Positions 1 through 8,680 are shown, counted from the first letter of the stretch. The stretch: DNA of 64,000 bases from VXYL01 sp965116935 (GCA_965116935.1 OZ220737.1:1240001-1304000); one strand, 5' to 3'. Notes: generated by a model from the sequence alone, not told the origin. Numbers and translations are program-made.

Positions 1-1876
1 TGACTGGCAGGTCGGCCATCTCGGGGATGCTGCGCATGAACTCGATGCCGTCCGTCCCGGGCAGCACTAGGTCGAGCAGGACGAGCTGCGGCCGCTTCGT
101 CCGCACGAGCCGCGCACCCTCCTGCGGGTCGCCGGTCAACAGCGGGTCGTAGCCGGCGGCGGCGAGCGCCTCGCGGATGCGGCGCAGCGCCTGCGGGTCG
201 TCGTCCACCACCAGCACAGGAACGGGTTCGCGTGCACCCCTAGGCGGGGGGGCGCCGGCGGCGGCGGAGCTCGCTTCGGTGCCCACCTCGACGGCCACCG
301 GCAGGGTGAAGGTGAAGCGCGTGCCGAGACCGGGGCCCGGGCTCTCGGCCCGGATGCGTCCGCCGTGCGCCTCCACCAGGCCCTTGCAGATGACTAGGCC
401 CAAGCCGAAGTCGGTCCTGTGCGCGCCGTCACGACCGACCGTGTCGGCGTACCGGCGGAAGAGCTGCGGCAGGCGCTCGGGCGGGATGCCCGGCCCCTCG
501 TCCGTGACCGAGACCGCGACTTCGAGACGATCATGCACCACCGCGACATGGATGGCGGACGACTCTGGCGAATGCCGCGCGGCGTTGGAGAAGAGATTCA
601 TCAGAACCTGTGCGACACGACGCTCGTCCGCCATTACGCGGGGCAGGTCCGGCGGCAGGTCGATGCGCACGGCCTGGCGGCCGCCGCCGGTCTGAAAGGC
701 GGTCCGCGCCCGCTCCACGAGCACCGCCACCTCGCGGGGCTCGGCATTGACCGACAACTTGCCTGTGTCGATGCGCCCCACGTCGAGCAGGTCGCCGACG
801 AGGCGACGCATGTGCCCGGTCTGTTCGATGATGATGCGGTGGAACGCACGCCGCTCGGCCGCGTCGAGTTCGCGTGCGTCCTCGAGCAGGGTCGCCGCCG
901 ACCCGCGGATGGCAGCGAGTGGCGCACGCAGCTCGTGGCCCACCATACCGAGGAACTCCGCGCGCAATCGCTCAAGCTCGTCGAGTGGCGCTAGGTCCTG
1001 CGCGGTGACCACCACCGACTCCACTTCGCCGTCCGGGGCGCGGATCGGCGTGGCGTTGACGAGTATCCGGATGCTGCGCCCGTCGGGCACGGCGAGCTCG
1101 ATCTCGACGGCGCGCAGTGTCTCGTCCCTGTCGAGCTGATCGATGCCGAGCCGTCTGCCGTCGGGAAGCCGTGCTTCGATCACCTCCAGCAGGTCCTCGG
1201 CGGACCCGTCCGGCATGCGCAGCGCCTCGACGATGCGGCGCATCTCGCGGTTGACAGTGACCGGTCGGCGAGTCGCCGGGTCGAACACCACCACGCCGAT
1301 CGGTGAGGTCTCGACCAGCGCCTCAAGGTCGGCCCGCGCGCGCTGCTCGTCACGGTGGGCGCGCGCATTGGCGATCGTGGCCGCCGCTTGGGCGGCGAAC
1401 AGCACCAGCAGTTCCTCGTCCTCGTCGGTAAATTCCTCACCGCCCTCCTTGCCGGCAAGGAAAAAGGTGCCGACATAGGTCCCACGGTGGTGCATCGGGG
1501 TGCCTTGGAAGGTCTTGGCTGGCAGCAGTTCGGCGGAGAAGCCCAGCGAGCGCACGTAGCCCGGCAGGTCGGCCAGCCGCAGCGGCGCCTCAAGGCCGCG
1601 CAGGTGCTCGAACAGCCGGGGAGCATCGGGCCAAGCCACAAGCTCGCGCGCCACGTCGGGCGGGAAGCCGGAGATCACGTACTCCCGCCCTCCGCCCGTT
1701 TGATCGACGGTGGCGATGATGCCGTGACGCGCCGCGGTGAGCGCCCGCGCAGCGTCGATCACCTCGCGCAGCACGGTCGGCACGTCGAGGCTCGCGCTGA
1801 TGCGCAGGATAGCCGCGCTCAGCGCGGAGATGCGCGACCGTTCGGCTGCTGGGTCTGGGTGATTTTGCGTCGTCAA
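1..1876 (-). CDS. Hybrid sensor histidine kinase (GAF-PAS-HisKA-HATPase-REC), cut by the left edge
   Basis: A two-component sensor kinase expected to autophosphorylate on His and relay to its own receiver. Reading leftward there is a GAF domain (about residues 15-165), a PAS domain (175-290), HisKA with H-box VGHELRAPL (His near 314), and HATPase_c with LFSNAARHS, TDEGPGIP and FGLGLVICKG. A receiver domain follows with acidic pocket VVDDD and acceptor Asp in LVLLDLVLPG (near 602). The frame is still open at base 1, so the end of the receiver is missing. No membrane segment is visible, which points to a cytoplasmic sensor. I start at TTG 1876 because GGAGGA lies at 1881-1886. An in-frame ATG at 1963 would only add an Arg/Gly-rich leader without a good ribosome site. 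The gene is divergent from the next one. The ligand is unknown. Confidence 0.9.
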   Translation of the reverse strand, partial: MTTQNHPDPAAERSRISALSAAILRISASLDVPTVLREVIDAARALTAARHGIIATVDQTGGGREYVISGFPPDVARELVAWPDAPRLFEHLRGLEAPLRLADLPGYVRSLGFSAELLPAKTFQGTPMHHRGTYVGTFFLAGKEGGEEFTDEDEELLVLFAAQAAATIANARAHRDEQRARADLEALVETSPIGVVVFDPATRRPVTVNREMRRIVEALRMPDGSAEDLLEVIEARLPDGRRLGIDQLDRDETLRAVEIELAVPDGRSIRILVNATPIRAPDGEVESVVVTAQDLAPLDELERLRAEFLGMVGHELRAPLAAIRGSAATLLEDARELDAAERRAFHRIIIEQTGHMRRLVGDLLDVGRIDTGKLSVNAEPREVAVLVERARTAFQTGGGRQAVRIDLPPDLPRVMADERRVAQVLMNLFSNAARHSPESSAIHVAVVHDRLEVAVSVTDEGPGIPPERLPQLFRRYADTVGRDGAHRTDFGLGLVICKGLVEAHGGRIRAESPGPGLGTRFTFTLPVAVEVGTEASSAAAGAPPPRGAREPVPVLVVDDDPQALRRIREALAAAGYDPLLTGDPQEGARLVRTKRPQLVLLDLVLPGTDGIEFMRSIPEMADLPV

Positions 1877-2012
1877 ATGATCCTCCGTGTGGCCCCCCCG
1901 AACACCGCCTAGGAGCTTGCGCCGTAGTAAGCCACATAGTGGCATTCTGCGGCGCGAGGTCATAGGTAGGTGGGGGCCTGGGGCCAGACCCCGAGCGGCA
2001 TGGCGGCGCTAG

Positions 2013-2061
2013 TGTGATGCGTCACAAATAGGTTGAACTAATGGTTTTCCCGTGCCATAGT
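2013..2061 (+). promoter_or_regulatory. Candidate promoter with CRP/FNR-like palindrome
   Basis: In the divergent spacer between the kinase and the gene at 2090, TGTGA-N4-TCACA (2013-2026) forms perfect 5-bp arms. It is followed by TTGAAC (2033-2038), a 17-bp gap and CATAGT (2056-2061), a plausible sigma70 promoter reading right. The half-sites resemble CRP sites but the spacing is that of FNR-type sites. The promoter is inferred from pattern alone. Confidence 0.3.
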
Positions 2062-2089
2062 CGCTGTTGGGTGCAGGGCGGCGAGCGCG

Positions 2090-2962
2090 ATGGCACGGAG
2101 CGAGCCCGAGCGCCGTCAGCAGAAGGATCTGTTCCTGGACGCGCAGGACGTGGCTGCTGCGCACGCGCTGGTCCGCACGATCCTGTCCCGCAAGGCAGCC
2201 GCAGCGCGGGAGCAGCTCGCGCGCTTGCGCCGGTTGAACGCCGAGCATTGGATGCTGCCGTCCGCCTCCGTGCTCGTCGACGCGATCGCTGTGGCACCTC
2301 CCAAGGCGCGTGACCAAGCGTTGCAGCAACTGCAAGCCTTGGAAGGGCTTCTGTTGCCTGCCAGCAGGGTGCTCGGCAACGGCGCTCGCGACTTCGTGAC
2401 GCCTCTTTGGCACCGCGTCGCCGAGACCCTCGACGACGGCATGCCGTTCGACCCTGCCAAGCCCAAGGAGCACGCGAGCTTCGCCTTTCAGAAGAGCCTT
2501 GATTGGGAGAATGTCCGGCGCTCCGTCACCGACGTTCCCAACCATCGCAGCGAACCAGCGCTACTCGAACCGTTGGCGGAAGCGGAGTGGCGAACGCGCA
2601 ACCGTTCCAAGGCGCTCGCTGTATGGTTCCGGCTTTGCTGGCTGGCTCCGGATCACTTTGCCGAGGCGATGCGGGCCAACCGCATACCCGATGCAGGCCT
2701 GTGCAGATCTTGGGAACGACTCCAAGACCAGGACTGGCGATCGCCAAACACCGCAGCCTGGCTCCCTGCCTGGATGCTGCTCGAAGAGCCCGGCATAGCC
2801 AGAAGCGGCGAACCCGCCAACGGTCCCACGGCACCGGAACAAGGGTTTGACGTCCTGCTTGGGCTTAAGACTGGCGGCGCTGAACCGAACCTCCATGGCC
2901 GCCGCGCCTTGCAGCGACTGCACCCCGAACTGCTCGATTGTCTTCTCAAGCAGTTGGAGTAG
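2090..2962 (+). CDS. Uncharacterised 290-residue protein
   Basis: I do not recognise the family. The protein is soluble, with no signal peptide or membrane segment. It is rich in Ala, Leu and Arg with a predicted all-helical look: an N-terminal charged helix region (residues 5-50) and a Trp-rich middle (residues 185-245, several WxxxLR-like helices). It ends in a helical tail. It is encoded divergently from the histidine kinase across a 213-bp spacer carrying a candidate regulated promoter (2013-2061), so the two may share control. Coding support comes from the uninterrupted frame, balanced codon use and an amino-acid composition unlike the competing frames. The ribosome site before ATG 2090 is weak (GCGAGCG). 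No function is proposed. Confidence 0.65.
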   Translation: MARSEPERRQQKDLFLDAQDVAAAHALVRTILSRKAAAAREQLARLRRLNAEHWMLPSASVLVDAIAVAPPKARDQALQQLQALEGLLLPASRVLGNGARDFVTPLWHRVAETLDDGMPFDPAKPKEHASFAFQKSLDWENVRRSVTDVPNHRSEPALLEPLAEAEWRTRNRSKALAVWFRLCWLAPDHFAEAMRANRIPDAGLCRSWERLQDQDWRSPNTAAWLPAWMLLEEPGIARSGEPANGPTAPEQGFDVLLGLKTGGAEPNLHGRRALQRLHPELLDCLLKQLE

Positions 2963-3386
2963 GTCAACATCGGTCTCAGCTCTAGGAGGCTGCGCTGCGC
3001 GGGAGGTACAGCCCTATCTCGTCCTTTTTTTTGCGGGCGTCTCTTAATTTTCTATCCCTAAATGGTGGCTAATATCGAGCGATTTTGCGGTGGGAACCCA
3101 AAAAATACTCCCCAAAACGTCCTACGGCGCATGTATGGTTCGCCCCGCGATTGCAAGGGTAGAGACGAGTTGACGGCGGTGATTGGTTGCAGGCATGTAT
3201 CCGGCCTCGTCGATGGGCGCATTCGAGCGCCCGGGCCCCGATGGATATCCGCACACGCACACCTCGCACAGGCTCGCGGTCTTGGTGACCTTGCGCCGTA
3301 ACAGGTTCTGTACGTGTCGGTCCAACCTGTCCACCATCGCTTCCTCGCTTCCCTCGCAACCCTGGGGAAGTCGTCTATGAGCCGTC
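2963..3386. other. Intergenic stretch with no recognised gene
   Basis: About 420 bases between the unknown gene and the IS110 element. Short open frames exist on both strands but none has a family match I recognise or a convincing ribosome site. Base 3387 begins a perfect palindrome (GGCCATGGCC) that recurs at 3411-3420, which may lie near the right end of the insertion sequence. Confidence 0.4.
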
Positions 3387-3426
3387 GGCCATGGCCGGAA
3401 GCTTGCTTGCGGCCATGGCCAACCTC

Positions 3427-3528
3427 CGCCTCGGCGACGATCGGGTGTCACCCGAAGGGTCGCAGCGCAGCGGAGAAGCCGCGCAGCGGCTTGACACGCG
3501 ATCGTCGCCGAGGCTCTCGGCGCGTCGT
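3427..3528 (-). ncRNA. Candidate bridge RNA region of the IS110 element
   Basis: Sixteen bases past the transposase stop, a 15-bp perfect inverted repeat (3429-3443 with 3499-3513) extends, after one mismatch, into a further 6-bp match (3445-3450 with 3492-3497). It encloses a loop that itself holds GCCGC-GCA-GCGGC. IS1111-type members of the IS110 family are known to carry their guide (bridge) RNA downstream of the recombinase gene, and this is the right place and strand for it. A subterminal repeat or a transcription terminator are alternatives. Confidence 0.35.
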
Positions 3529-4599
3529 TCACGCGGCCTGCCGCTCAACGCCCCTCTCCGTCGATGCCGGCGTCTGCCGATGCCGGGCATCGTAGTCCTC
3601 GTCGCGTCGCAGCAGCGCCCACGCGGTGCGCGCGTTCTTGTTGGCCAGCGCCACGGCCGCCACGTTGGCGCCGCGGCGCGCCTGGGTGGCGACCGCCCAC
3701 CGGCTGCGACGGTCGCTGCGCCCGCCGGCGCGGTGCAGCGCCGAGCGGGCGCCATGGATCAGCAGCGTGCGAAGATGGCGATCCCCCCGCTTGCTGATTC
3801 CCAGCAGCACGGCGCGGCCACCGGTCGAGTGCTGCCGCGGCACCAGCCCCAGCCAGGCGGCCAGCTCGCGGCCGTTGCGGAACTCCGACCCGTCGCCCAC
3901 GGCCGCCACCAGCGCCGTCGCCGACAGCACGCCGACCCCCGGGATCGTCATCAGCCGCTGGCAGGCCGGCGACTGCCGCGCCACGCCCGCGAGCTGCGCG
4001 TCGAACTCCGCCACCCGTTCGTCCAGCCGCTTGAACTCCTCGCCCAGTTCCCGCAGCAGCGCGCGGCCCTCAACCGGCAGCTCGTTCTCCGCATCCTCCA
4101 GCGCCTCCGCCAGCCGCGCCAGCAAGGCGCCCTTGCCCCGCGGCGACTCGATGCCGTACTCCAGCAGAAACCCGTGGATCTGGTTGCCCTGCGCCGTGCG
4201 GTTGCGCATCGCCATCTGCCGGGCACGGTGCAGCTGCTGCACGTGCTCCTGAGGCACCGACTTCACCGGCACGAACCGCATCGTCGGCCGCGACGACGCC
4301 TCCGCAATCGCATCCGCGTCGAGCACGTCGTTCTTGTTCGACTTCACGTACGGCGCCACGAACTGCGGGCTCATCAGCACCGCCCGGTGACCCAGCCGAC
4401 GCGAAAGCCGCGCCCAGTGGTGGGCGCCGCCACACGCCTCCATCGCCACCACGCAGCCCCGAGGCAGCCGCGCCAGATACGACTGCAGACCCGAGCGCCT
4501 CAGGCGCTTGCGCTCCACAACCGCACCCGCACCGTCCACCGCCGTGACGTGGAACACCTTCTTCGCCAGGTCAATCCCCACCCGTGTTACGTTCTCCAT
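3529..4599 (-). CDS. IS110-family DEDD transposase
   Basis: RNA-guided serine recombinase-like transposase of the IS110/IS1111 family, 356 residues, full length for the family. The N-terminal RuvC-like DEDD domain shows GIDLAKKVFHVTA (Asp10), AMEACGG (Glu54) and KNDVLDADAIAEA (Asp91/94/96). The C-terminal Transposase_20 domain has IPGVGVLSATAL, the catalytic-serine motif RQHSTGG (Ser258) and LGISKRGDRHLRTLL, wording that resembles the IS1111 subgroup. The frame is intact, so the element could be active. It starts at ATG 4599. It inserts between an unknown gene and an ADP-ribosylglycohydrolase. Only one copy is present in this window. Confidence 0.95.
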   Translation of the reverse strand: MENVTRVGIDLAKKVFHVTAVDGAGAVVERKRLRRSGLQSYLARLPRGCVVAMEACGGAHHWARLSRRLGHRAVLMSPQFVAPYVKSNKNDVLDADAIAEASSRPTMRFVPVKSVPQEHVQQLHRARQMAMRNRTAQGNQIHGFLLEYGIESPRGKGALLARLAEALEDAENELPVEGRALLRELGEEFKRLDERVAEFDAQLAGVARQSPACQRLMTIPGVGVLSATALVAAVGDGSEFRNGRELAAWLGLVPRQHSTGGRAVLLGISKRGDRHLRTLLIHGARSALHRAGGRSDRRSRWAVATQARRGANVAAVALANKNARTAWALLRRDEDYDARHRQTPASTERGVERQAA

Positions 4600-4600
4600 C

Positions 4601-4676
4601 GGTCCGCTCCGTTGTCTGTCAATGGGACCCCGTCATTCTGGCCCTCGAGGCCGTTGGGAATGAAGCGGGGCGGACC
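4601..4676. repeat. Inverted repeat upstream of the IS110 transposase
   Basis: GGTCCGC (4601-4607) pairs with GCGGACC (4670-4676), and inside them CCCCGTCATTC (4628-4638) pairs with GAATGAAGCGGGG (4658-4670) apart from a two-base bulge. The structure lies directly in front of the transposase start and could be part of the element's left end, a leader RNA or a promoter-proximal hairpin. Confidence 0.4.
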
Positions 4677-4754
4677 ATCCCATCAGGCTCCTAGCGGCCG
4701 CGAGCCGCCTGACTGCCCGGGCTCAGCACACCTCACTTCGGCATTCGCGGGTCC

Positions 4755-5741
4755 TTAGCCGAAACGACAGTCGAAGAGCTTTCTTCCCAGATCGAGGATT
4801 TCTGCGCTGTCCTTGACGCCTTTCGCCAGATCGGGCGGGATGACGGCGAGGCCGTTGTGGGCGCCGCTGATGGCACCGGCGATGGCGGCGATGGTGTCCA
4901 CGTCACCGCCGATGCGTAGCGTGATGTCGATGGTGGCGATGTAGTCGGTGGGGGACTTGAGGAAGGCGTAGAGCGCGGCGAGCACCGTGGGCTCGGCCAG
5001 GGCCGGGATGCCGAAGCCGTCGCGTATCCGGCCACCGCCCGTGCTGGCGATGGCTCGCAGGGCGTCGTCTTCGGGCAGTTCGAGCCACGCACGGATTTGA
5101 CGGATGTGCTCGCCAAACTCGGGGCTCCGGGTCTCGATGGCGTGCGCCACGCCGTGCAGGAAGCCAGCTGTGTCGACGACGCCGGCGACGGCATCGGCCA
5201 CCGCCGTCGCGACGGCAATGGCGGCATCGATGGCGAGCGGATGCCTGTGCGTGACGACGCTGGCGACGGTGGCGTCGTCGGGAAGACTGGCCCGGTCATC
5301 GCAATCCCAAAGCCCAATGGGAGCAATACGCATGGCCGCGCCGTTGAGCGGCAAGTCGTCGGCGATGGCGGCATCCTGCCAATGCGCTCCGGCGATCAGT
5401 CGCCGGACGGCGCGGTCGGCCACAGGACCGGCTCCGACGATCTCGCCGGATTCCCAGAGCGCCGCAAACTCGCGAGCGATTGCCGCGCCATCCACCCGCG
5501 CCTCGGCCACAAGACTGCGGGCGATGGCGAGGGTGAGTTGGGTGTCGTCCGTGTATTGACCGAGCGGATAGCGCTTCTCGTTCGGCGCTCGCCCATGCAC
5601 CAGGGCACGATAGCCAGCGGTCAGGCCATCGAGCGATGCAATCCGCTCCCGCGACCAGCCTTCGATGGGCGCCCCGAGTGCATCGCCAACCGCGCAGCCG
5701 ATCAGCGCGCCCGTAACCTGGTCCTGTCGCGGCTCAGTCAC
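4755..5741 (-). CDS. ADP-ribosylglycohydrolase family protein
   Basis: Member of the DraG/ARH fold, Mg- or Mn-dependent hydrolases that remove ADP-ribose from proteins or small molecules. The family opening GALIGCAVGDALGAPIEG is at residues 11-28, the first metal-binding motif YTDDTQ at 63-68, and the second, GGDVDTIAAIAGA, at 278-290 (Asp280, Asp282). Length 328 is typical. The start is GTG 5741 with only a weak ribosome site. No ADP-ribosyltransferase is encoded nearby, so the substrate is unknown. The gene lies between an IS110 element downstream and a secreted hydrolase upstream, all on the minus strand, with a 19-bp gap to the hydrolase stop. Confidence 0.9.
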   Translation of the reverse strand: MTEPRQDQVTGALIGCAVGDALGAPIEGWSRERIASLDGLTAGYRALVHGRAPNEKRYPLGQYTDDTQLTLAIARSLVAEARVDGAAIAREFAALWESGEIVGAGPVADRAVRRLIAGAHWQDAAIADDLPLNGAAMRIAPIGLWDCDDRASLPDDATVASVVTHRHPLAIDAAIAVATAVADAVAGVVDTAGFLHGVAHAIETRSPEFGEHIRQIRAWLELPEDDALRAIASTGGGRIRDGFGIPALAEPTVLAALYAFLKSPTDYIATIDITLRIGGDVDTIAAIAGAISGAHNGLAVIPPDLAKGVKDSAEILDLGRKLFDCRFG

Positions 5742-5760
5742 TCGTCTTAAGCGGGCGAAA

Positions 5761-6708
5761 TCAGTCGGAATACTGCCGGACGTGCGCCAAGGTTTCGCTC
5801 AGAACGGTCTCCTGCGCCTCCTGGATCAGCCAATGCCCGGCGTCGAGTTCCGCCAGGCGATACGGCCCCTTCATCAGCGGTGGCGTGGCGGTGACTCCCG
5901 GGCGACCGATGGCTTGGTCCTGGTTGCCCCAGATTAGGAGGGTCGGGACGGAGATCTCGCCGACGGCCTGGCGATCTTCGCCGAGGCCCCCGCGATACCA
6001 GTTGAGGGCGCCGGTGAGGGCGCCGGGTTGGCGAAACACGCGCAGATACTCGGCCACCTGCTCCGGCGGCGATTCGCTCCAGACGTTGCGCAGCGACTCG
6101 AAATCGTTGGCCGATAGCCCCGCCTCGGCGGTGCCCACCTGACGGAAGAAGTTCATGTAGCCGCTGCGCTCCCGCTGCTCGGCGTTGCTTGCGATGGCTT
6201 CGACAAAGGCATCGACATGCGGCACGGAAAGCGCCGTCCAGCTTTTCAGACGCTCCGGATAGAGGCCCGCCACATACCAGCCGAGCGCCGCGCCGTGGTC
6301 GTGGCCGACGAGATGGAAGCGCTCCTTGCCGAGGGAGTCGGCCATGGCAAGGAGGTCGAGCGCCATGTCGGGGTAGGTGTAGTGCTCGGCGCCTTCCGGG
6401 CGGGCACCGGGGCTGTAGCCGCGCAAGTCCGGGGCGATGGCCGTGTACCCGGCCTCACCCAAATGCTGCAAGAGCGGCAGCCACATGTGCGACGTTTCCG
6501 GAAATCCGTGCAAGAGGATGACGAGGTCGCCACCGTCCCCGGCGCGGCGAACATCGTAGGTGTATTCGCCCGCCTGCATTTGCGTTTGTTCGATGGTCAC
6601 TTCCCTCTCCTCCGTTTGTGCGGTAGCAGCGGCGAATGCCAAGGCAAGTGCCGCCGCCACCACGCGCATTCCCTTCCAGCCATTCAGCACGGCGTCCGTT
6701 CTGCTCAT
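5761..6708 (-). CDS. Secreted alpha/beta hydrolase, epoxide-hydrolase-like
   Basis: An alpha/beta hydrolase of the epoxide hydrolase/haloalkane dehalogenase type, probably exported. From ATG 6708 (GGGGAG about 10 bases before) the N-terminus carries a basic region and a hydrophobic Ala/Leu core ending AAATAQT, a likely signal peptide of about 32 residues. An internal ATG at 6669 would give a shorter signal peptide. Catalytic features are the oxyanion motif HGFPETSHMW, nucleophile Asp in GHDHGA, acid Asp in WGNQDQAIG and His292 in DAGHW. It follows the truncated beta-lactamase-like gene by 22 bases on the same strand, so the two were probably an operon. The substrate cannot be told from sequence. 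Confidence 0.85.
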   Translation of the reverse strand: MSRTDAVLNGWKGMRVVAAALALAFAAATAQTEEREVTIEQTQMQAGEYTYDVRRAGDGGDLVILLHGFPETSHMWLPLLQHLGEAGYTAIAPDLRGYSPGARPEGAEHYTYPDMALDLLAMADSLGKERFHLVGHDHGAALGWYVAGLYPERLKSWTALSVPHVDAFVEAIASNAEQRERSGYMNFFRQVGTAEAGLSANDFESLRNVWSESPPEQVAEYLRVFRQPGALTGALNWYRGGLGEDRQAVGEISVPTLLIWGNQDQAIGRPGVTATPPLMKGPYRLAELDAGHWLIQEAQETVLSETLAHVRQYSD

Positions 6709-6730
6709 TCGATGTTTGCTCCCCAGCGGA

Positions 6731-7645
6731 TCACATGCTGTCGTAGAACGCCTTGCCGAGGCCGCCGCCACGTCTGTCGCCGACGATGGCCGCCTTCATT
6801 TGGTTCATCACATAGGAAAGGCACACCCGCGCCGACTGGTCCACGACGATGGTGGAGCCGCCGGCGCCGCCCCAGAACATGGCGTTGTCGTTCGGCGACA
6901 TGGGCATCATTTCGTTCGGGAAGGCGTAGCCCAAGCCAAACCGGATCGGCAGCATGAGCACGGCGTCCGGGCCGTTGGTCTGCTCTTCGAGGATGCGGCG
7001 ACAGCCGGCCGGGGAGAGCAGCTCCACGCCGAACGCCTTGCCGTCGTTGGCAAGCGGCGTCTGCGCCCGCACCACCGCGCGGGCATTGCCGTGGCCACCG
7101 GCGGCCGGGATTTCCGCCCGCCGCCACGGCGGCGTGTTGACGGCGGTTGTGTCTGCGTTGGCGCTGGCGAACACCCGCGCCGGGATGGAATCGGGGTCCA
7201 TCTCGCCGAAAGGGCCGTCCCCAGCCGGCGCGTCGTCCGGGATCATCTCCGCAACGCGAGGGAACACCGAGTCTTCCATGCCGATGTGGAAGTCCGCACC
7301 GAGGGGCGTCGCGATCTCCTCGCGGAAGAAGGCGCCGATGGAGCGACCGGTGATCCGGCGCACGAGTTCGCCGATGAGATAGCCCTGGGTGATGGCGTGA
7401 TAGCCGCTTTGGACACCCGGCTCCCACCACGGCTTCTGAGCGGCGAGGTTGCCCGTGCAAAGCTGCCAGTCGTAGAGCTCCTCGGCGGTCTTGAGAGCCG
7501 GATCAAAACCCGGCACACCGGCGGCGTGGCTCATGAAGTGGCGAACCTCGGTGTTCTCCTTGCCATTCGCGCCGTACTCGGGCCAGTAGTCGGTGACCTT
7601 GGCGTGAAAGTCGAGCTGGCCCCGGTCCGCAAGCACCATCCCGGC
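6731..7645 (-). pseudogene. 5'-truncated beta-lactamase/class C esterase family gene
   Basis: The C-terminal three quarters of a serine beta-lactamase-fold hydrolase (class C/EstB-like). It begins at what is normally the residue just after the catalytic SxxK helix (MVLADRGQLDFHAKVTDYWP) and continues through HAAGVPG, the Tyr motif GYHAITQGYL and the KTG-equivalent WGGAGG to a normal end. The SxxK segment and signal peptide are missing. Upstream, the sequence switches abruptly to an ApeA-like gene near 7640-7655. An ATG at 7663 can start a 310-residue product, but without SxxK it should be catalytically dead, so I call it a pseudogene. Confidence 0.75.
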
Positions 7646-8419
7646 ACATATCCCATCAACCACGAGAAGAACTGGCGCACGGCGCGCATCCTGTCTAACG
7701 CACCATCCAAAGTGGTCGGTTCCTCATCAAAGTCAATCACGACAACCGGCCTGTCTTCCGACTTTCTGCCCAAACAGGTCTTCCCGCATTGTGCGCGTAA
7801 CACACACTGAGCCCAACACCGTATCGAAGTCTGGAAGAAACTCGAAATTGCCGGTGAAGTAAGAGATCGTGGCCTTGCCTTTGATGAAATGTCTAGATGG
7901 TGGTACAGGCGAGTAATCACCGTCGAATTCACCAAGCTCCATCCCCATCTTCTCGTTTTCTTCGGCCACTTTTTCTTCCAGCATTCCCAATAGTTCGTCA
8001 TCGGGGTCTAACACCCTACCAAAGTTCTGGAATTTGTCGTGAGCGAACACGCTTGTGTCGATGCCCTCAAGGCAGAAGCTAATGCCACGAATGCATTGCT
8101 CGTCAGCTGCGATATGGCGTTTTCCGACGACGGCGTAACGGAATGCAACATCGCCGTGACTCATGGTGAAGTCTTCCCAGGATGTCATACTCAGCGGCCC
8201 GCCGCCAATATACTCTAGGAGCGATACTTTGCCAGCCTCGGATATCCCATGCAGGTCGTCCCCTCTGATGAACAAGACCCCTTCATCGAAGATGTGGACA
8301 ACATTGCTGTCGCGGAGTCCGCGTTGCTGGATCCTCAACTGTCCGAAGAACGCCTTTTCATCCCACGACTTGAACTTGACGCCAATCGGTCGTTCGTATT
8401 TGCTCTCATCCGTCATCAT
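7645..8419 (-). pseudogene. Broken ApeA-like (HEPN-associated) defence gene
   Basis: From ATG 8419 (weak AAGGGGG ribosome site) the frame encodes a beta-rich domain (FGQLRIQQRG, VLFIRGDDLHG, KVSLLEYIGGG) resembling the N-terminal domain of ApeA-type abortive-infection proteins. The frame stops at 7733, but a shift of one base near 7765 restores the family-like continuation RPVVVIDFDEEPTTL and RAVRQFFSWLMGYVPG. That run ends at the junction with the beta-lactamase fragment. The expected C-terminal HEPN RNase domain is therefore absent. The family call rests on pattern memory only. The gene is AT-richer than its neighbours, consistent with transfer. Confidence 0.45.
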
Positions 8420-8433
8420 TTTTTCTGCCCCCT

Positions 8434-8662
8434 TTACGCGATGAATTCCTTGTAGGTGATCCGGCAACGGAACGCGAGTGCAATGAACGCCTCCATCCGA
8501 GTCAGGGTGTGAAATCTTCACATTGCCCTTGTTCAGGCGAAACTTAGCCTTGCGGGCGTATCTCCGCAAGTGCTTTGCGCTTGCGTGATGCCAAGTGCCA
8601 CCGAGTCGACGTTTCAATGCCGTCCCACTGATTTGCTGGATCTGTAACCCCATGCCCGGGCT
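8434..8662 (-). pseudogene. IS1595-family transposase, C-terminal relic
   Basis: Minus-strand translation gives ALKRRLGGTWHHASAKHLRR followed by YARKAKFRLNKGNVKI, the signature end of the ISXO2-like transposase domain. A frameshift then lets the tail continue as MEAFIALAFRC and RITYKEFIA, with a stop at 8434-8436. Nothing of the N-terminal or catalytic DDE region is left. The stop lies only 15 bases before the start of the ApeA-like gene, and the other end abuts the stop of the PIN-like gene at 8681, so this scrap fills the gap between two defence-type genes. Confidence 0.7.
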
Positions 8663-8680
8663 GAGCGGCACAAATGGGAG

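Larger units (their letters stand above)
3387..4676 (-). mobile_element. IS110-family insertion sequence (ends not resolved)
   Basis: The element is defined by the DEDD transposase gene at 3529-4599 plus structured non-coding DNA on both sides. On the 3' side of the gene there is a 22-bp imperfect inverted repeat (3429-3450 with 3492-3513). On the 5' side there is a hairpin region (4601-4676). IS110 elements lack conventional terminal inverted repeats and often make no target duplication, so the exact ends cannot be read from a single copy. The limits given are only the extent of structured flanks. Confidence 0.55.

Noticed and set aside
3391..4758. 455-residue plus-strand open frame across the IS110 element
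   Set aside because: Antisense shadow of the transposase, Arg/Pro/His-rich throughout.
6731..7663. Beta-lactamase-fold gene as an intact 310-residue enzyme from ATG 7663
   Set aside because: The SxxK nucleophile region is missing and the first codons belong to the ApeA-like side of a junction.
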